A DNA stretch of 64,000 nucleotides from Massilia sp. YIM B02769 (lineage in GTDB: Bacteria; Pseudomonadota; Gammaproteobacteria; Burkholderiales; Burkholderiaceae_D), in contig NZ_JASNRC010000009.1 in the NCBI RefSeq assembly GCF_030411995.1, positions 62,001 to 126,000 on the forward strand. The letters run 5' to 3'. This document shows, one piece after another, positions 46,483-57,150 of this stretch. The first letter of the stretch is position 1; every line of letters starts with the position of its first letter. Under the pieces are notes generated by a model that searched no databases, was not told the DNA's origin, and saw only the letters and a list, made by a program, of their open reading frames with translations. Both the position numbers and the translations under genes were made by a program.

Positions 46483-48053
46483 TGATATTGAAATTCCTGC
46501 GCCTGCTTAAAATCTTCACGGTCGTCATTAAGTATGGCCTCGATGAAATTGCAATGTCCGGCCTGCGGGTGCCACGCACCGCCCGCCTCATCAACGGTAT
46601 TTTCTTCTGGCGCCGCATTACCACGCCACGCGCGATCCGCCTGCGCCTGGCGCTCGAGGAACTCGGCCCGATCTTCATCAAGTTCGGCCAGGTGCTGTCG
46701 ACCCGGCGCGACCTGATGCCGCCCGATATCGCCGATGAACTGTCGCTGCTGCAGGACCGCGTGCCGCCTTTCGGTTCCGACCTGGCGATTGCCCAGATCA
46801 CGCGGTCGCTCGGTGCGTCACCCGACCAGTTGTTTGCCAGCTTCGACCCGGTGCCGGTGGCCTCGGCCTCGATTGCCCAGGTGCACTTTGCCACCCTGAA
46901 GAACGGGCGTGAAGTGGCGGTGAAAGTGCTGCGTCCGGGCATGAAGAAAACCATCGACGAGGACATCGCCCTGATGCACATGGCGACCGCCCTCATCGAA
47001 AAGCTGTGGGCCGAAAGCCGCCGCCTGAAGCCACGCGAAGTGGTGGCCGAGTTCGACAAATACCTGCACGACGAGCTCGATTTGATGCGCGAGGCGGCGA
47101 ATGCCAGCCAGCTGCGCCGCAACTTTGCCGATTCGACCTTGCTGATGGTGCCGGAGATGTTCTGGGACTATTGCTCGAGCAGCGTGATCGTGATGGAACG
47201 CATGCGCGGCATCCCGGTGTCGCAGATCGACCGCCTGGCGGCCGAAGGCGTGGACCTGAAAAAGCTCTCCAGCGATGGCGTGGAAATTTTTTTCACCCAA
47301 GTGTTCCGCGATGGATTCTTCCATGCTGACATGCACCCGGGGAACATCCTGGTCTCGGTGGAGCCGGAAAGTTTTGGGCGCTACATTGCACTGGACTTCG
47401 GTATTGTCGGCACCCTGAACGACTTCGACAAGGATTACCTGTCGCAGAACTTCCTGGCCTTCTTCCGCCGCGACTACAAGCGCGTGGCCGAGGCCCACAT
47501 CGAATCCGGCTGGGCGCCGCGCGATACCCGCGTGGACGAACTGGAGTCGGCGGTGCGTGCCTGCTGCGAACCGATCTTCGACCGGCCGCTGAAGGACATT
47601 TCCTTCGGCCAGATCCTGCTGCGCCTGTTCCAGACTTCGCGCCGCTTCAACGTCGAAGTCCAGCCGCAGCTGGTGCTGCTGCAAAAGACCCTGCTGAACA
47701 TCGAAGGCCTGGGGCGCCAGCTCGATCCGGACCTGGATTTGTGGAAGACGGCAAAGCCTTACCTGGAGCGCTGGATGGCCGAACAGGTGGGCTGGCGCGG
47801 TTTCGTCGAGCGCTTCAAAGCCGAGGCGCCGCGTTATGCGCACATCTTCCCGCAGTTGCCGCGTTTGATGCACCAGGCGCTGGAACACCATTCGCATCCG
47901 CACGGGGCGACCAACCACGAGATGATGCAGCAGGTGTTGGCGGAAGTACGGCGCAGCAACCGGCTGCTCGGCTTCCTGGCCTGGCTGGCGGGCGGGATCA
48001 CGTCCGGGATCTTGTTTGCGGCCTTGCTGACGCGCTACGGCGGCGCAGCCTGA
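46482..48053 (+). CDS. ubiB: ubiquinone biosynthesis regulatory kinase-like protein UbiB
   Basis: UbiB is an atypical ADCK-family ATPase required for ubiquinone synthesis. The 523-residue product has the N-terminal KxGQ motif ([18 protein letters not shown], near 66), an Ala-rich loop ([11 protein letters not shown]), the catalytic [11 protein letters not shown] region and ALDFGIVG (DFG near 305). A C-terminal hydrophobic anchor (about 495-518) attaches it to the inner membrane. It overlaps the ubiJ-like gene by one base. Confidence 0.96.
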   Translation: MILKFLRLLKIFTVVIKYGLDEIAMSGLRVPRTARLINGIFFWRRITTPRAIRLRLALEELGPIFIKFGQVLSTRRDLMPPDIADELSLLQDRVPPFGSDLAIAQITRSLGASPDQLFASFDPVPVASASIAQVHFATLKNGREVAVKVLRPGMKKTIDEDIALMHMATALIEKLWAESRRLKPREVVAEFDKYLHDELDLMREAANASQLRRNFADSTLLMVPEMFWDYCSSSVIVMERMRGIPVSQIDRLAAEGVDLKKLSSDGVEIFFTQVFRDGFFHADMHPGNILVSVEPESFGRYIALDFGIVGTLNDFDKDYLSQNFLAFFRRDYKRVAEAHIESGWAPRDTRVDELESAVRACCEPIFDRPLKDISFGQILLRLFQTSRRFNVEVQPQLVLLQKTLLNIEGLGRQLDPDLDLWKTAKPYLERWMAEQVGWRGFVERFKAEAPRYAHIFPQLPRLMHQALEHHSHPHGATNHEMMQQVLAEVRRSNRLLGFLAWLAGGITSGILFAALLTRYGGAA

Positions 48054-48054
48054 G

Positions 48055-48651
48055 ATGGTTGACTTCGCCAGCCGCGATCCCTTGACGCCCGGTTTCTGGG
48101 ACGAGCGTTTCGAGAAGGCGTTCACGCCCTGGGAACGGGGGGGGGTGCCGCAGGGCTTGCGCGATGTCGTGGCCCGCACGCCGCAGCCATTGACGACGCT
48201 GATTCCCGGTTGCGGCAGTGGGCGTGAGCTGGCCTTCCTGATGGATGCCGGCTGGGATGCGACGGCGATCGACTTCTCGCCGGCCGCGGTGCAGCTTGCC
48301 AGGCAGGCGGTCGGACAGTGGGCGGGCAGGGTGGTGGAGGCGGATTTCTTTGCCTATGCGCCGCCGCGTGCGCTGGACCTGATCTACGAGCAGGCCTTCC
48401 TGTGCGCGATGCCCCCAAGTATGTGGCCTCGCATTGCCGCGCGCTGGGCCGAGCTGTTGCCGGCCGGTGGCTTGTTGGCTGGGTTCTTTTTCGTTGGCGA
48501 ATCGCCGAAAGGGCCGCCGTTCGGCATCGCGCGTGCGGCGCTGGAGGAATTGCTGCTGCCGCATTTCGAATGCATCGAAGACAGCGAAGTGGTCGATTCC
48601 ATTCCCGTGTTTGCCGGCAAGGAGCGCTGGATGACCTGGCGCCGCCGTTGA
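48055..48651 (+). CDS. TPMT-family SAM-dependent methyltransferase
   Basis: The 198-residue class I methyltransferase of the thiopurine methyltransferase-like family shows FWDERFEKAFTPWERGG, SAM loop LIPGCGSGRELAFL, the AIDFSP acidic turn and DLIYEQAFLCAMPP. The substrate is unknown; relatives methylate thiols, halides, selenium or tellurium compounds. ATG 48055 directly follows the ubiB stop, so it is co-transcribed. A REP-like element starts 16 nt after its stop. Confidence 0.88.
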   Translation: MVDFASRDPLTPGFWDERFEKAFTPWERGGVPQGLRDVVARTPQPLTTLIPGCGSGRELAFLMDAGWDATAIDFSPAAVQLARQAVGQWAGRVVEADFFAYAPPRALDLIYEQAFLCAMPPSMWPRIAARWAELLPAGGLLAGFFFVGESPKGPPFGIARAALEELLLPHFECIEDSEVVDSIPVFAGKERWMTWRRR

Positions 48652-48667
48652 TCGGTGGCGGCTTCAA

Positions 48668-48828
48668 CGTAGGGTGGACAGCTCCGCCTGAGACCGATGA
48701 GCGTTCGCATCCTGTGCGCTGTCCACGCGTCGATCGCTATCCGCTCCGTCATCGTGCACGACGATCTTGCCTGTAACTATCGACGCGTGGACGGCAGAGC
48801 CGCCTTTCGTGGCCCGGTCCACCCTACA
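48668..48828. repeat. REP-like inverted-pair element, GGTGGAC subtype
   Basis: CGTAGGGTGGAC (48668-48679) is inverted at 48817-48827 (GTCCACCCTAC). Inside, GTCCACGCGTCGAT (48721-48734) is inverted at 48779-48792. A further pair, GATCTTGCCTGT (48763-48774) with ACAGGCAAGATC (48828-48839), overlaps the right edge. The architecture matches the element at 34835-34988. Confidence 0.85.
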
Positions 48829-48869
48829 CAGGCAAGATCATTCGTTACGGCATGCACACCATCCAGACA

Positions 48870-48897
48870 AAAAAACGCCCGCATGCGCGGGCTTTTT
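48870..48897. terminator. terminator hairpin, likely bidirectional
   Basis: GCCCGC (48877-48882) pairs with GCGGGC (48887-48892) around ATGC, with an A tract on the left and TTTTT on the right. It probably ends the ubiE-methyltransferase transcript behind the REP element. Confidence 0.7.
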
Positions 48898-49206
48898 GAA
48901 GTACATCGTTCTTGTACGGCCATGCGGCAACTCGCGTCGCGCAAACTTCTGTTTCTTGACTCTTTCAGCGGCAGGTTACATGGACCTGCCGGCACGCATC
49001 CCGTTGAGAGATGATATTTAATCACTTTAGTTGATCCTCGGCAAACGGATCTGGCCAAATGCTGATTAAAAACAACACTGCTCCGCTCCAGGAATGCTAA
49101 GCCAGCCACCCTGCCCACCGCTGTACGGGGCCTTTCCAGCGAATCGGCAACTTACGCGACAAAAGCTTTATAATTCAGGGTTTTGAAGATTTTTGCGGAG
49201 TATCCA
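48898..49206. other. gene-free leader region with a -10 box
   Basis: No protein gene is supported. A perfect TATAAT at 49169-49174 lies 33 nt before the fmdB-like ATG and probably starts the fmdB - DUF502 - aspS transcript. The -35 position (GGCAAC) is poor. Confidence 0.45.
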
Positions 49207-49533
49207 ATGCCGATTTACGCTTACCGCTGCGATGAATGCGGTTTTTCCAAAGATGTGCTGCAAAAAATTTCCGATCCGGTGTTGACCGACTGCCTGTCCT
49301 GCGGCAAGCCTGCATTCAAGAAGCAGCTGACCGCGGCCGGCTTCCAGCTGAAGGGCACCGGCTGGTATGTGACCGATTTCCGTGGCGGCAAAGCGCCGGC
49401 CACCGGCACCGCGCCGGCCGCGCCGTCGGAGTCCGCGCCGGCCACGAGCGCCGCCCCGGCCGCGTCGTCGGGCGACAGCACGCCAGCCGCCGCACCGGCC
49501 GCCAAGGCGTCGAGCGACACCAGCAAGACCTGA
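49207..49533 (+). CDS. FmdB-family zinc ribbon protein
   Basis: The 108-residue product has a zinc ribbon in its first 50 residues (MPIYAYRCDECG, then CLSCG: two CxxC knuckles) and the conserved FQLKGTGWYVTDF. A low-complexity Ala/Pro/Ser tail follows. FmdB-like proteins are proposed regulators, but the function is unproven. GGAG lies 6 nt before ATG 49207. It is first of a run with DUF502 and aspS, a common betaproteobacterial order. Confidence 0.9.
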   Translation: MPIYAYRCDECGFSKDVLQKISDPVLTDCLSCGKPAFKKQLTAAGFQLKGTGWYVTDFRGGKAPATGTAPAAPSESAPATSAAPAASSGDSTPAAAPAAKASSDTSKT

Positions 49534-49584
49534 TGTACCCGCCCGCGGCCCCTGCGCCGCGGCAATAAGAACAACGAGAAACCG

Positions 49585-50172
49585 ATGCGCAAATACTTTC
49601 TTACCGGCCTGCTGATCTTGGTCCCCCTGGCGATTACCGCCTGGGTCCTGAGCATGGTCATCGGCACGCTCGACCAGTCGCTGCTGTTCGTGCCGGCGCG
49701 CTGGCAGCCGCGCGCCCTGTTCGGCTTCGACATCCCCGGCATCGGCGCGATCCTCACCATCGCCATCGTCTTCCTGACCGGCCTGCTCACCAACAACCTG
49801 GTCGGCAACTACATCGTGCGCCTGGGCGAGCGCCTGCTGAAACGCATCCCGGTCGTCAGCTCGCTCTACGGCAGCGTCAAGCAGGTGTCCGACACGCTGT
49901 TCTCGTCCTCGGGCAACGCGTTCCGCCAAGCGGTTTTGATTCCCTATCCGCACGCGGACTCCTACACTATCGCTTTCGTCACCGGTGCGCCGGGCGGCGA
50001 CGTGAAGAACCACCTGGTCGGCGAGTACCTGAGCGTGTATGTGCCGACGACCCCGAACCCGACGTCCGGCTTCTTCCTGATGATGGAACGCAGCAAGGTC
50101 GTCGAGCTGGACATGACGGTCGACGCCGCGCTGAAATACATCGTCTCGATGGGCGTCGTCGCTCCCGAATAA
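49585..50172 (+). CDS. DUF502 family membrane protein
   Basis: The 195-residue inner-membrane protein has two hydrophobic helices (about 5-27 and 54-75) and the DUF502 blocks RKYFLTGLLILVPLAITAWV, IPVVSSLYGSVKQVSDTL and VPTTPNPTSGFFLMMER. The function is unknown; the gene is widespread and usually precedes aspS in betaproteobacteria. It starts 51 nt after the fmdB-like gene. Confidence 0.9.
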   Translation: MRKYFLTGLLILVPLAITAWVLSMVIGTLDQSLLFVPARWQPRALFGFDIPGIGAILTIAIVFLTGLLTNNLVGNYIVRLGERLLKRIPVVSSLYGSVKQVSDTLFSSSGNAFRQAVLIPYPHADSYTIAFVTGAPGGDVKNHLVGEYLSVYVPTTPNPTSGFFLMMERSKVVELDMTVDAALKYIVSMGVVAPE

Positions 50173-50241
50173 AGCATTAGCATCAAGGCCGCCGTGGCAT
50201 TGGCGGTGCAACCGAAATACCAACCTGGAATAGAGAAAAAT

Positions 50242-52044
<1,803 letters not shown>

Positions 52045-52075
52045 GCACGTCCGGCCGTATGGCTGGGTAGAATAG

Positions 52076-52114
52076 AGGCCGGAACCTGTCGCTGACGGGT
52101 TCCGGCCTTTTTTA
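52076..52114 (+). terminator. Rho-independent terminator after aspS
   Basis: A perfect 11-bp stem AGGCCGGAACC (52076-52086) with GGTTCCGGCCT (52098-52108) is followed by a run of T. A TAGAAT box (52068-52073) just before it could start nudB transcripts that carry the hairpin in their leader. Confidence 0.85.
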
Positions 52115-52137
52115 TTCGTTTCACGGAGTGTTCAAGC

Positions 52138-52590
52138 GTGCACAAGATTCCCGAGTCGGTCCTGGTTGTCATCCATACGGTTGACCTGGAAGTGCTGTTG
52201 ATCGAACGCGCCGACCGGCCCGGCTTCTGGCAATCGGTCACCGGGTCGCTCGATGCGCTCGACGAGCCACTGCTGCAGACGGCCACGCGCGAATTGTTCG
52301 AGGAAACGGGGATTGTTGCCGATGGGGATACAATCCGCCTGCTGGACTGGGGATTGTCAAATATTTACGAGATCTATCCGACCTGGCGCCACCGCTACGC
52401 GCCGGGCGTGACGCATAACACCGAGCACGTGTTCTCGGTCTGCGTGCCGCGCGACATCGCCATCACGCTCAGCCCGCGCGAGCATGTGCAGTATGCGTGG
52501 CTGCCGCTGCTGGAGGCGGCCGACCGCTGCTTTTCGTCGTCGAATGCCGAGGCGGTCTTGCAATTGCCCCGGCATTTCACGCAGCGCTAG
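52138..52590 (+). CDS. nudB: dihydroneopterin triphosphate diphosphatase NudB
   Basis: NudB removes pyrophosphate from dihydroneopterin triphosphate in folate synthesis. The 150-residue Nudix protein has the box GSLDALDEPLLQTATRELFEETG and the NudB-type N-terminus IPESVLVVIHT with LLIERADRPGFWQSVTGS. It begins with GTG at 52138. Location after aspS is usual in betaproteobacteria. Confidence 0.93.
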   Translation: MHKIPESVLVVIHTVDLEVLLIERADRPGFWQSVTGSLDALDEPLLQTATRELFEETGIVADGDTIRLLDWGLSNIYEIYPTWRHRYAPGVTHNTEHVFSVCVPRDIAITLSPREHVQYAWLPLLEAADRCFSSSNAEAVLQLPRHFTQR

Positions 52591-52593
52591 CGC

Positions 52594-52983
52594 TTAGCGC
52601 CAGCAGCTCAGGCGCAGCGTGTCGTTTTCGCGCGCGGACACCTGGACAGGCCGGTCGTTGCCGCAGCGGTAAACGACGGTCAGCTGTTTGTTGGTATTGC
52701 GCTTGGGATCGCCGCACAGGTGATTGCCGGCCACGACGAGGCCGCCGTTGCGTTCGGCTTCCTGGCGCACTGCGCGGCGCGCATCGCACATGGCGCCACG
52801 CACGCCATAGGTCGCCTCTTCGATGTTCAAATTGCCGCGTCCATGGTTGCCACGGCCGCCATCGCGGGCGTCGCGCTGGCCGGCGGCATAGCCGTCGTCG
52901 TAGCCGCGGCGGTAGTCGGCGCTCTGGGCAAACGCGGACGTGGATGCGGCGGCCAGGACCAGCACGGCGGCGATGCGTTTCAT
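52594..52983 (-). CDS. small secreted protein of unknown function
   Basis: The 129-residue product has a signal peptide (MKRIAAVLVLAAASTSAFAQ) and a Gly/Asp/Arg-rich start to the mature part (YRRGYDDGYAAGQRDARDGG). The remainder has four cysteines (AMCDAR, HLCGDP, YRCGND, LSCWR). The DGYxAGxxDA pattern occurs in many unrelated exported proteins, so no function follows. It is convergent with nudB, with 3 nt between the stops. Confidence 0.7.
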   Translation of the reverse strand: MKRIAAVLVLAAASTSAFAQSADYRRGYDDGYAAGQRDARDGGRGNHGRGNLNIEEATYGVRGAMCDARRAVRQEAERNGGLVVAGNHLCGDPKRNTNKQLTVVYRCGNDRPVQVSARENDTLRLSCWR

Positions 52984-53232
52984 ATTGTTGTGAGCAAGTC
53001 GCATTTTTCTACTCCAGGGTTCAATGATGGGTTGATCTTAGTCGGTGGCCGTTGGCGGCTCTGTACGTACACCCACAGTGTCGCAGCGAATGCCATCGGA
53101 TGTTGTCAATTTCGCTGTAAGAGAAGTGTCAATCTGTAAGGGCTCGCCCTGTCATATCAGCTAGCCAACTTTTGCCGGCAGCAAGGTTATACTGTTTGGA
53201 AACATTTTGCCAACTGAGCAGAAGGGTTTCCG

Positions 53233-54504
53233 ATGGAGCTACGTGCTGTCGTCCTTGCCGCGTTCGCTTGCCTCTTCGTTTCACATGCTACTGCCCAGAC
53301 GCGCTTGCCAGAGACGTATATGGAGCGTCTGAAAACGGCAGAAGGAGCGGTCGCGCCGCTACCGGCCGCCGTTTTCGGTCGGGACGGTGCCCCGACCGGC
53401 AGCGACCCCGTTCTGGACAAGCTGGTGCTGCAGCGCGGCAGCCAGCTGCAGATGCTTGGCACGGCGCGTTCCTTCGTTGGCGACACCGATGGAGCCATGG
53501 CGGCCTTCGATTTCTTGCGGCGGCGCCAGTTGCGCCATTCACCCGCCATCGTGCGCCAGATGGCGCTGCTGGAACACGCCGCGGCGGAAGATGCGATTGC
53601 GACGATCGTCCGCGAGGCACGCACCAAACGGATCGTGCTCATCAACGAGGCCCACCATGTGCCCTTGCACCGGGCCTTCGCCCAGCGCCTGGCCGCCGAG
53701 CTGAGGAAGATCGGCTACACCTACCTGGCCTGCGAGACATTCAACTCCCCTGGCGCCCAGGCGGCAAACGAGAAGCGCTATATCGCCCGCAATGCAGGCT
53801 ATTACACGGGCGAGCCGGTATTCGCCGGGTTCGTCAACGCCGCCCTGGCCGATGTCTGGACGCTCGTCCCCTACGAGTTCGAGGATATCCGCGTCCGGAC
53901 GCCGGCCGAGCAACTGCGTCTGCGCGAAGAGATGCAGGCACGAAATCTCGTCGATCGGATCTTTGCCAAGGACAAGGACGCCAAGGTGCTGGTGTTGGTT
54001 GGCTATTCCCACCATCACAAGTCGCCCGAATCCGAACCGAAGACGATCCTGATGGGGGAGCACTTGCGCCGGATGAGCGGCCTGCCCTCGCTGCACGTCG
54101 AGCAGGTCGACTTCATCGCCCATCCCGATCCGGCCGACGACAACCCGCTGTATGCGCCGCTGCTGGCCACCTATCCATCCCAGGGGCCAATTGTCCTGCG
54201 CAATCAGGATGGCAGCTATCCGATCCTGCTGGGCGTGAACGGACGGATCGACATGCAGGTGATTCACCCGCGCTATCCGGTCCAGGATGGACGGCCCGGC
54301 TGGCTGGTTTCGCTGGCCGGGCGCACGGCGGTGCCGGTGCCGGCCAGGCTGCTGCCGTCCAGCGGGCGGCGCGTCGTCAAGGCGACCCCAGCCGGCGCGC
54401 CGGAGGATGCGGTCCCGACCGACATCCTGCTGGTGGAAGCGGGCAAGCCGGCGCCGGCCTTCATGCTGACGAAGGGACAGTATCGCTTTTCGTATGAGGA
54501 ATAA
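53233..54504 (+). CDS. secreted EreA/ChaN/Tiki-like protein
   Basis: The 423-residue product has a signal peptide (LAAFACLFVSHATA). Its core has the pattern IVLINEAHHVPLHRAFAQRL and GYTYLACETF, and a later VLVLVGYSHHHKSPE: the conserved Glu-His, His-Arg and terminal His positions of the EreA/ChaN/Tiki hydrolase superfamily. Members include erythromycin esterases, haem-binding ChaN and metalloproteases, so the activity is open. A TATACT box lies about 40 nt upstream. It is a single gene. Confidence 0.65.
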   Translation: MELRAVVLAAFACLFVSHATAQTRLPETYMERLKTAEGAVAPLPAAVFGRDGAPTGSDPVLDKLVLQRGSQLQMLGTARSFVGDTDGAMAAFDFLRRRQLRHSPAIVRQMALLEHAAAEDAIATIVREARTKRIVLINEAHHVPLHRAFAQRLAAELRKIGYTYLACETFNSPGAQAANEKRYIARNAGYYTGEPVFAGFVNAALADVWTLVPYEFEDIRVRTPAEQLRLREEMQARNLVDRIFAKDKDAKVLVLVGYSHHHKSPESEPKTILMGEHLRRMSGLPSLHVEQVDFIAHPDPADDNPLYAPLLATYPSQGPIVLRNQDGSYPILLGVNGRIDMQVIHPRYPVQDGRPGWLVSLAGRTAVPVPARLLPSSGRRVVKATPAGAPEDAVPTDILLVEAGKPAPAFMLTKGQYRFSYEE

Positions 54505-54547
54505 CCGCGAATAGAAGAATCACCGCGAATAAAAGAATCACCGCGAT
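54504..54547 (+). repeat. short tandem repeat, 18-nt period
   Basis: ACCGCGAATAGAAGAATC, then the same with one change, then a partial third copy, starting at the last base of the ChaN-like stop codon. There are about 2.4 copies. It is too short and uniform for CRISPR. Confidence 0.8.
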
Positions 54548-54659
54548 GCTGCGTTAGAGAAATTTCCTACTCCCAAGAAGACGCGATGGCATTGTTCTGG
54601 AATAAAGAAGTGTAATTAAAATCGTTCGTGCAGCGGGCATGTTGGAGTAGGCTGGATGC

Positions 54660-55577
54660 ATGAACGACAACCACTTCCCCCCGGCCGGCGCCAACCACTG
54701 GCAGCTCGGCCCCATCATCGAGGCGCTGCGCAATTCGCGCGAGAACACCCATAACATCCGCCATCAGGGCCGGGTGCGCGAGCTGCCGTCGCGCGAGGTC
54801 CTGAAGCAGGTGATCGAGGGCATCTCGGCGGCGCTGTTTCCCACCCATTACGGCCGCCCGGACCTGAACGACGAGAGCATCGATTATTTTGTCGGCGACA
54901 CGCTGAATGTCGCACTCGACCGGCTGGTCGAGCAGGTGCGCCGCGCGCTGCGCTTCAGTCCGGAATCCGAGGAATTGAGCGAGGCCGAGCTGGCCGAGCA
55001 GGCGCGCGCCATCACGCGCACCTTTGCCGCCAGCTTGCCGGACATCCGCGCGCTGCTGGTGTCCGACGTGCAGGCGGCGCTGGCCGGCGACCCGGCCGCC
55101 AGTTCGGTGGCCGAGATCATGCTGTGCTACCCCGGCACCATCGCCGTGCTGTACCACCGCCTGGCGCATTGCCTGCACCGCCTCGGCGTGCCTTTCCTGG
55201 CGCGCCTGGCGGCCGACATCGCGCACACGCTCACCGGCATCGACATCCACCCGGCCGCGCAGATCGGCCCCAGCTTCTTCATCGACCATGGCACCGGCGT
55301 CGTGATCGGCGAAACGGCCATCATCGGCCGCCACGTGCGCCTGTACCAGGCCGTGACGCTCGGTGCGCGCCGCTTCCCGACCGACGAAAGCGGGGCGCTC
55401 GTGAAAGGCGCGCCGCGCCATCCGATCGTCGAGGACGACGTCGTCATCTATGCCGGCGCCACCATCCTCGGGCGCATCACGGTGGGGGCGGGGTCGACCA
55501 TCGGCGGCAATGTGTGGCTCACGACCAGCGTGCCGGCAGGGAGCAATGTGACCCAGGCGCTGATGCGCGGCGCCTGA
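54660..55577 (+). CDS. cysE: serine O-acetyltransferase (CysE/EpsC type)
   Basis: The enzyme makes O-acetylserine, the carbon acceptor for sulfide in cysteine synthesis. The 305-residue product has an N-terminal helical domain and a left-handed beta-helix of hexapeptide repeats (HPAAQIGPSFFIDHGTGVVIGETAIIG, DDVVIYAGATILG). It is the longer EpsC-type form. It converges on the sulfonate/sulfur operon, consistent with a local sulfur-assimilation cluster. Confidence 0.9.
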   Translation: MNDNHFPPAGANHWQLGPIIEALRNSRENTHNIRHQGRVRELPSREVLKQVIEGISAALFPTHYGRPDLNDESIDYFVGDTLNVALDRLVEQVRRALRFSPESEELSEAELAEQARAITRTFAASLPDIRALLVSDVQAALAGDPAASSVAEIMLCYPGTIAVLYHRLAHCLHRLGVPFLARLAADIAHTLTGIDIHPAAQIGPSFFIDHGTGVVIGETAIIGRHVRLYQAVTLGARRFPTDESGALVKGAPRHPIVEDDVVIYAGATILGRITVGAGSTIGGNVWLTTSVPAGSNVTQALMRGA

Positions 55578-55596
55578 TCGCGCCTCTGGCCTGCGG

Positions 55597-56328
55597 CTAG
55601 ATGGCGTGCACTGCGTGCAGGCTGTCCAGGATCGCCGGTTTCAGTTTGGACGTGGCCAGCACCGCACGTTCGCGCGGCCTTGCGTGATCGACTTCGAACT
55701 CGGCGCGCGCCGGGCCGGGCACGCCGTCCATCAGCACGATGCGGTCACTCAAATACAGCGCTTCGTCGATGTCGTGCGTCACCAGCAGCACGCTCAGGCG
55801 ATGCTGTTCGGCCACGCGCGCCAGCAGGTCCTGCAGCCGCATGCGGGTAAAGGCATCCACTGCCGAAAACGGTTCGTCCAGCAGCAGCACGCGCGGCTGG
55901 GTGTAGAGGCCGCGCGCGATGGCCACGCGCTGGGCCTGGCCGCCGGAGAGCTGCTTCGGCAGCGATTTGCCGTAGCCGGCCAGCCCGACTTCTTCCAGCA
56001 AGGCCGCGACACGGCCGGCATCGGGCGCACCGTCCGCGCCGAACATGATGTTCTGCTCCACCGTCAGCCAGGGGAAGAGGCGCGGTTCCTGGAAGATCAG
56101 GCCGATCTCGGCATGGGTGCCGCGTATCGCGCCGCCACGCAAGCGCACGCTGCCGCGGTATTGGCCATCGAGGCCGGCGGCAATCGACAGCAGGCTGCTC
56201 TTGCCGCAGCCGCTGGCGCCGATCAGGCTCACCACTTCGCCCACTTCCAGGCGCAAATGAAAACCGCGCAGTATCGTGCGCGTGCCGTAGCGCTTGTCGT
56301 CGACGGCCAGTTCCAGCAGGGCCGTCAT
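55597..56328 (-). CDS. ssuB: aliphatic sulfonate ABC transporter ATP-binding protein
   Basis: SsuB powers alkanesulfonate uptake with SsuC and SsuA. The 243-residue product has Walker A GASGCGKSS, Q-loop IFQEPRLFPW, signature LSGGQAQRVAIARG and Walker B VLLLDEPFSAVD. ATG 56328 overlaps the ssuC stop by 4 nt. It is the last gene of the leftward eight-gene sulfur operon. The substrate could be another organosulfur compound of the SsuB/TauB family range. Confidence 0.88.
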   Translation of the reverse strand: MTALLELAVDDKRYGTRTILRGFHLRLEVGEVVSLIGASGCGKSSLLSIAAGLDGQYRGSVRLRGGAIRGTHAEIGLIFQEPRLFPWLTVEQNIMFGADGAPDAGRVAALLEEVGLAGYGKSLPKQLSGGQAQRVAIARGLYTQPRVLLLDEPFSAVDAFTRMRLQDLLARVAEQHRLSVLLVTHDIDEALYLSDRIVLMDGVPGPARAEFEVDHARPRERAVLATSKLKPAILDSLHAVHAI

Positions 56329-57146
56329 CGCGCGCTCCGATTGGCATAGCTGTCGCGCCAGGACAGCAGGCGCGCTTCCAGCGCACCCATGGCGGTGTCG
56401 CTGAACTTGCCCAGCAGGGCCAGCAGCACGATGGCCGCCAGCATGATGTCGGCGCGGCTCGATTCGCGTCCGTCCGACAGCAGGTAGCCCAGGCCCTGGC
56501 TGGCCGCGATCAATTCGGCCGCCACCATGAACATCCATGCCAGGCTCAGGCCATTGCGCAGGCCCGTGAGCACGGCCGGCAGCGCCGCCGGCAGCAGCAC
56601 GCGGCGGGCGAGCGCCAGCGGCGACAGCCGGTACAGCTGCCCGACTTCGAGCAGCTTGCGGTCGACGCCGCGGATGCCCGACACCACGCCCATGTAGACC
56701 GGGAAGAAAGCGCCGATGGCGATCAGGATCAGCTTCGGCGTTTCGTCGATGCCGAACCAGAGCAACAGCAGCGGCACCCAGGCCAGCGAAGGGATCGCGC
56801 GCAGGGCCTGGAAGCTGGGGTCAAGCAGGCGTTCGGTGCGCGCATGCAGCGCCACCGCCGCGCCCAGCACCAGGGCCAGGCTGGCGCCGATGGCGAAGCC
56901 GGCCGCCACGCGCAGGCAGCTGCTGGCCAGGTGGCCGGCTAGGCCGTTCTGCGCCAGCCAGGCCAGGGTGGTGGCGATTTCGCTCGGCGCCGGCATCAGG
57001 TTGGCCGGCACCAGGCTGCTGCGTACGCCGAACTCCAACGCTGCCACGGCCAGCAGGGGCAGCAGCAAGCCAAGCGGCAAGCGCCAGGGCTTGCGCGGCG
57101 CAGGCGCGGACGCTGGCAGGGGAAGGTCGATGGTGTGCGGCTTCAT
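56325..57146 (-). CDS. ssuC: aliphatic sulfonate ABC transporter permease
   Basis: The 273-residue permease has about six membrane helices and a BPD_transp_1 domain with the EAA loop (LLEVGQLYRLSPLALARRVLLPAALPA). The N-terminal Pro-rich cytoplasmic tail is typical of SsuC/TauC. It lies between ssuA (4-nt gap) and ssuB (4-nt overlap). Confidence 0.88.
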   Translation of the reverse strand: MKPHTIDLPLPASAPAPRKPWRLPLGLLLPLLAVAALEFGVRSSLVPANLMPAPSEIATTLAWLAQNGLAGHLASSCLRVAAGFAIGASLALVLGAAVALHARTERLLDPSFQALRAIPSLAWVPLLLLWFGIDETPKLILIAIGAFFPVYMGVVSGIRGVDRKLLEVGQLYRLSPLALARRVLLPAALPAVLTGLRNGLSLAWMFMVAAELIAASQGLGYLLSDGRESSRADIMLAAIVLLALLGKFSDTAMGALEARLLSWRDSYANRSAR

Positions 57147-57150
57147 GGGT

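Noticed and set aside
54504..54547. CRISPR-like direct repeats
   Set aside because: Only 2.4 copies of an 18-nt unit with no spacers.
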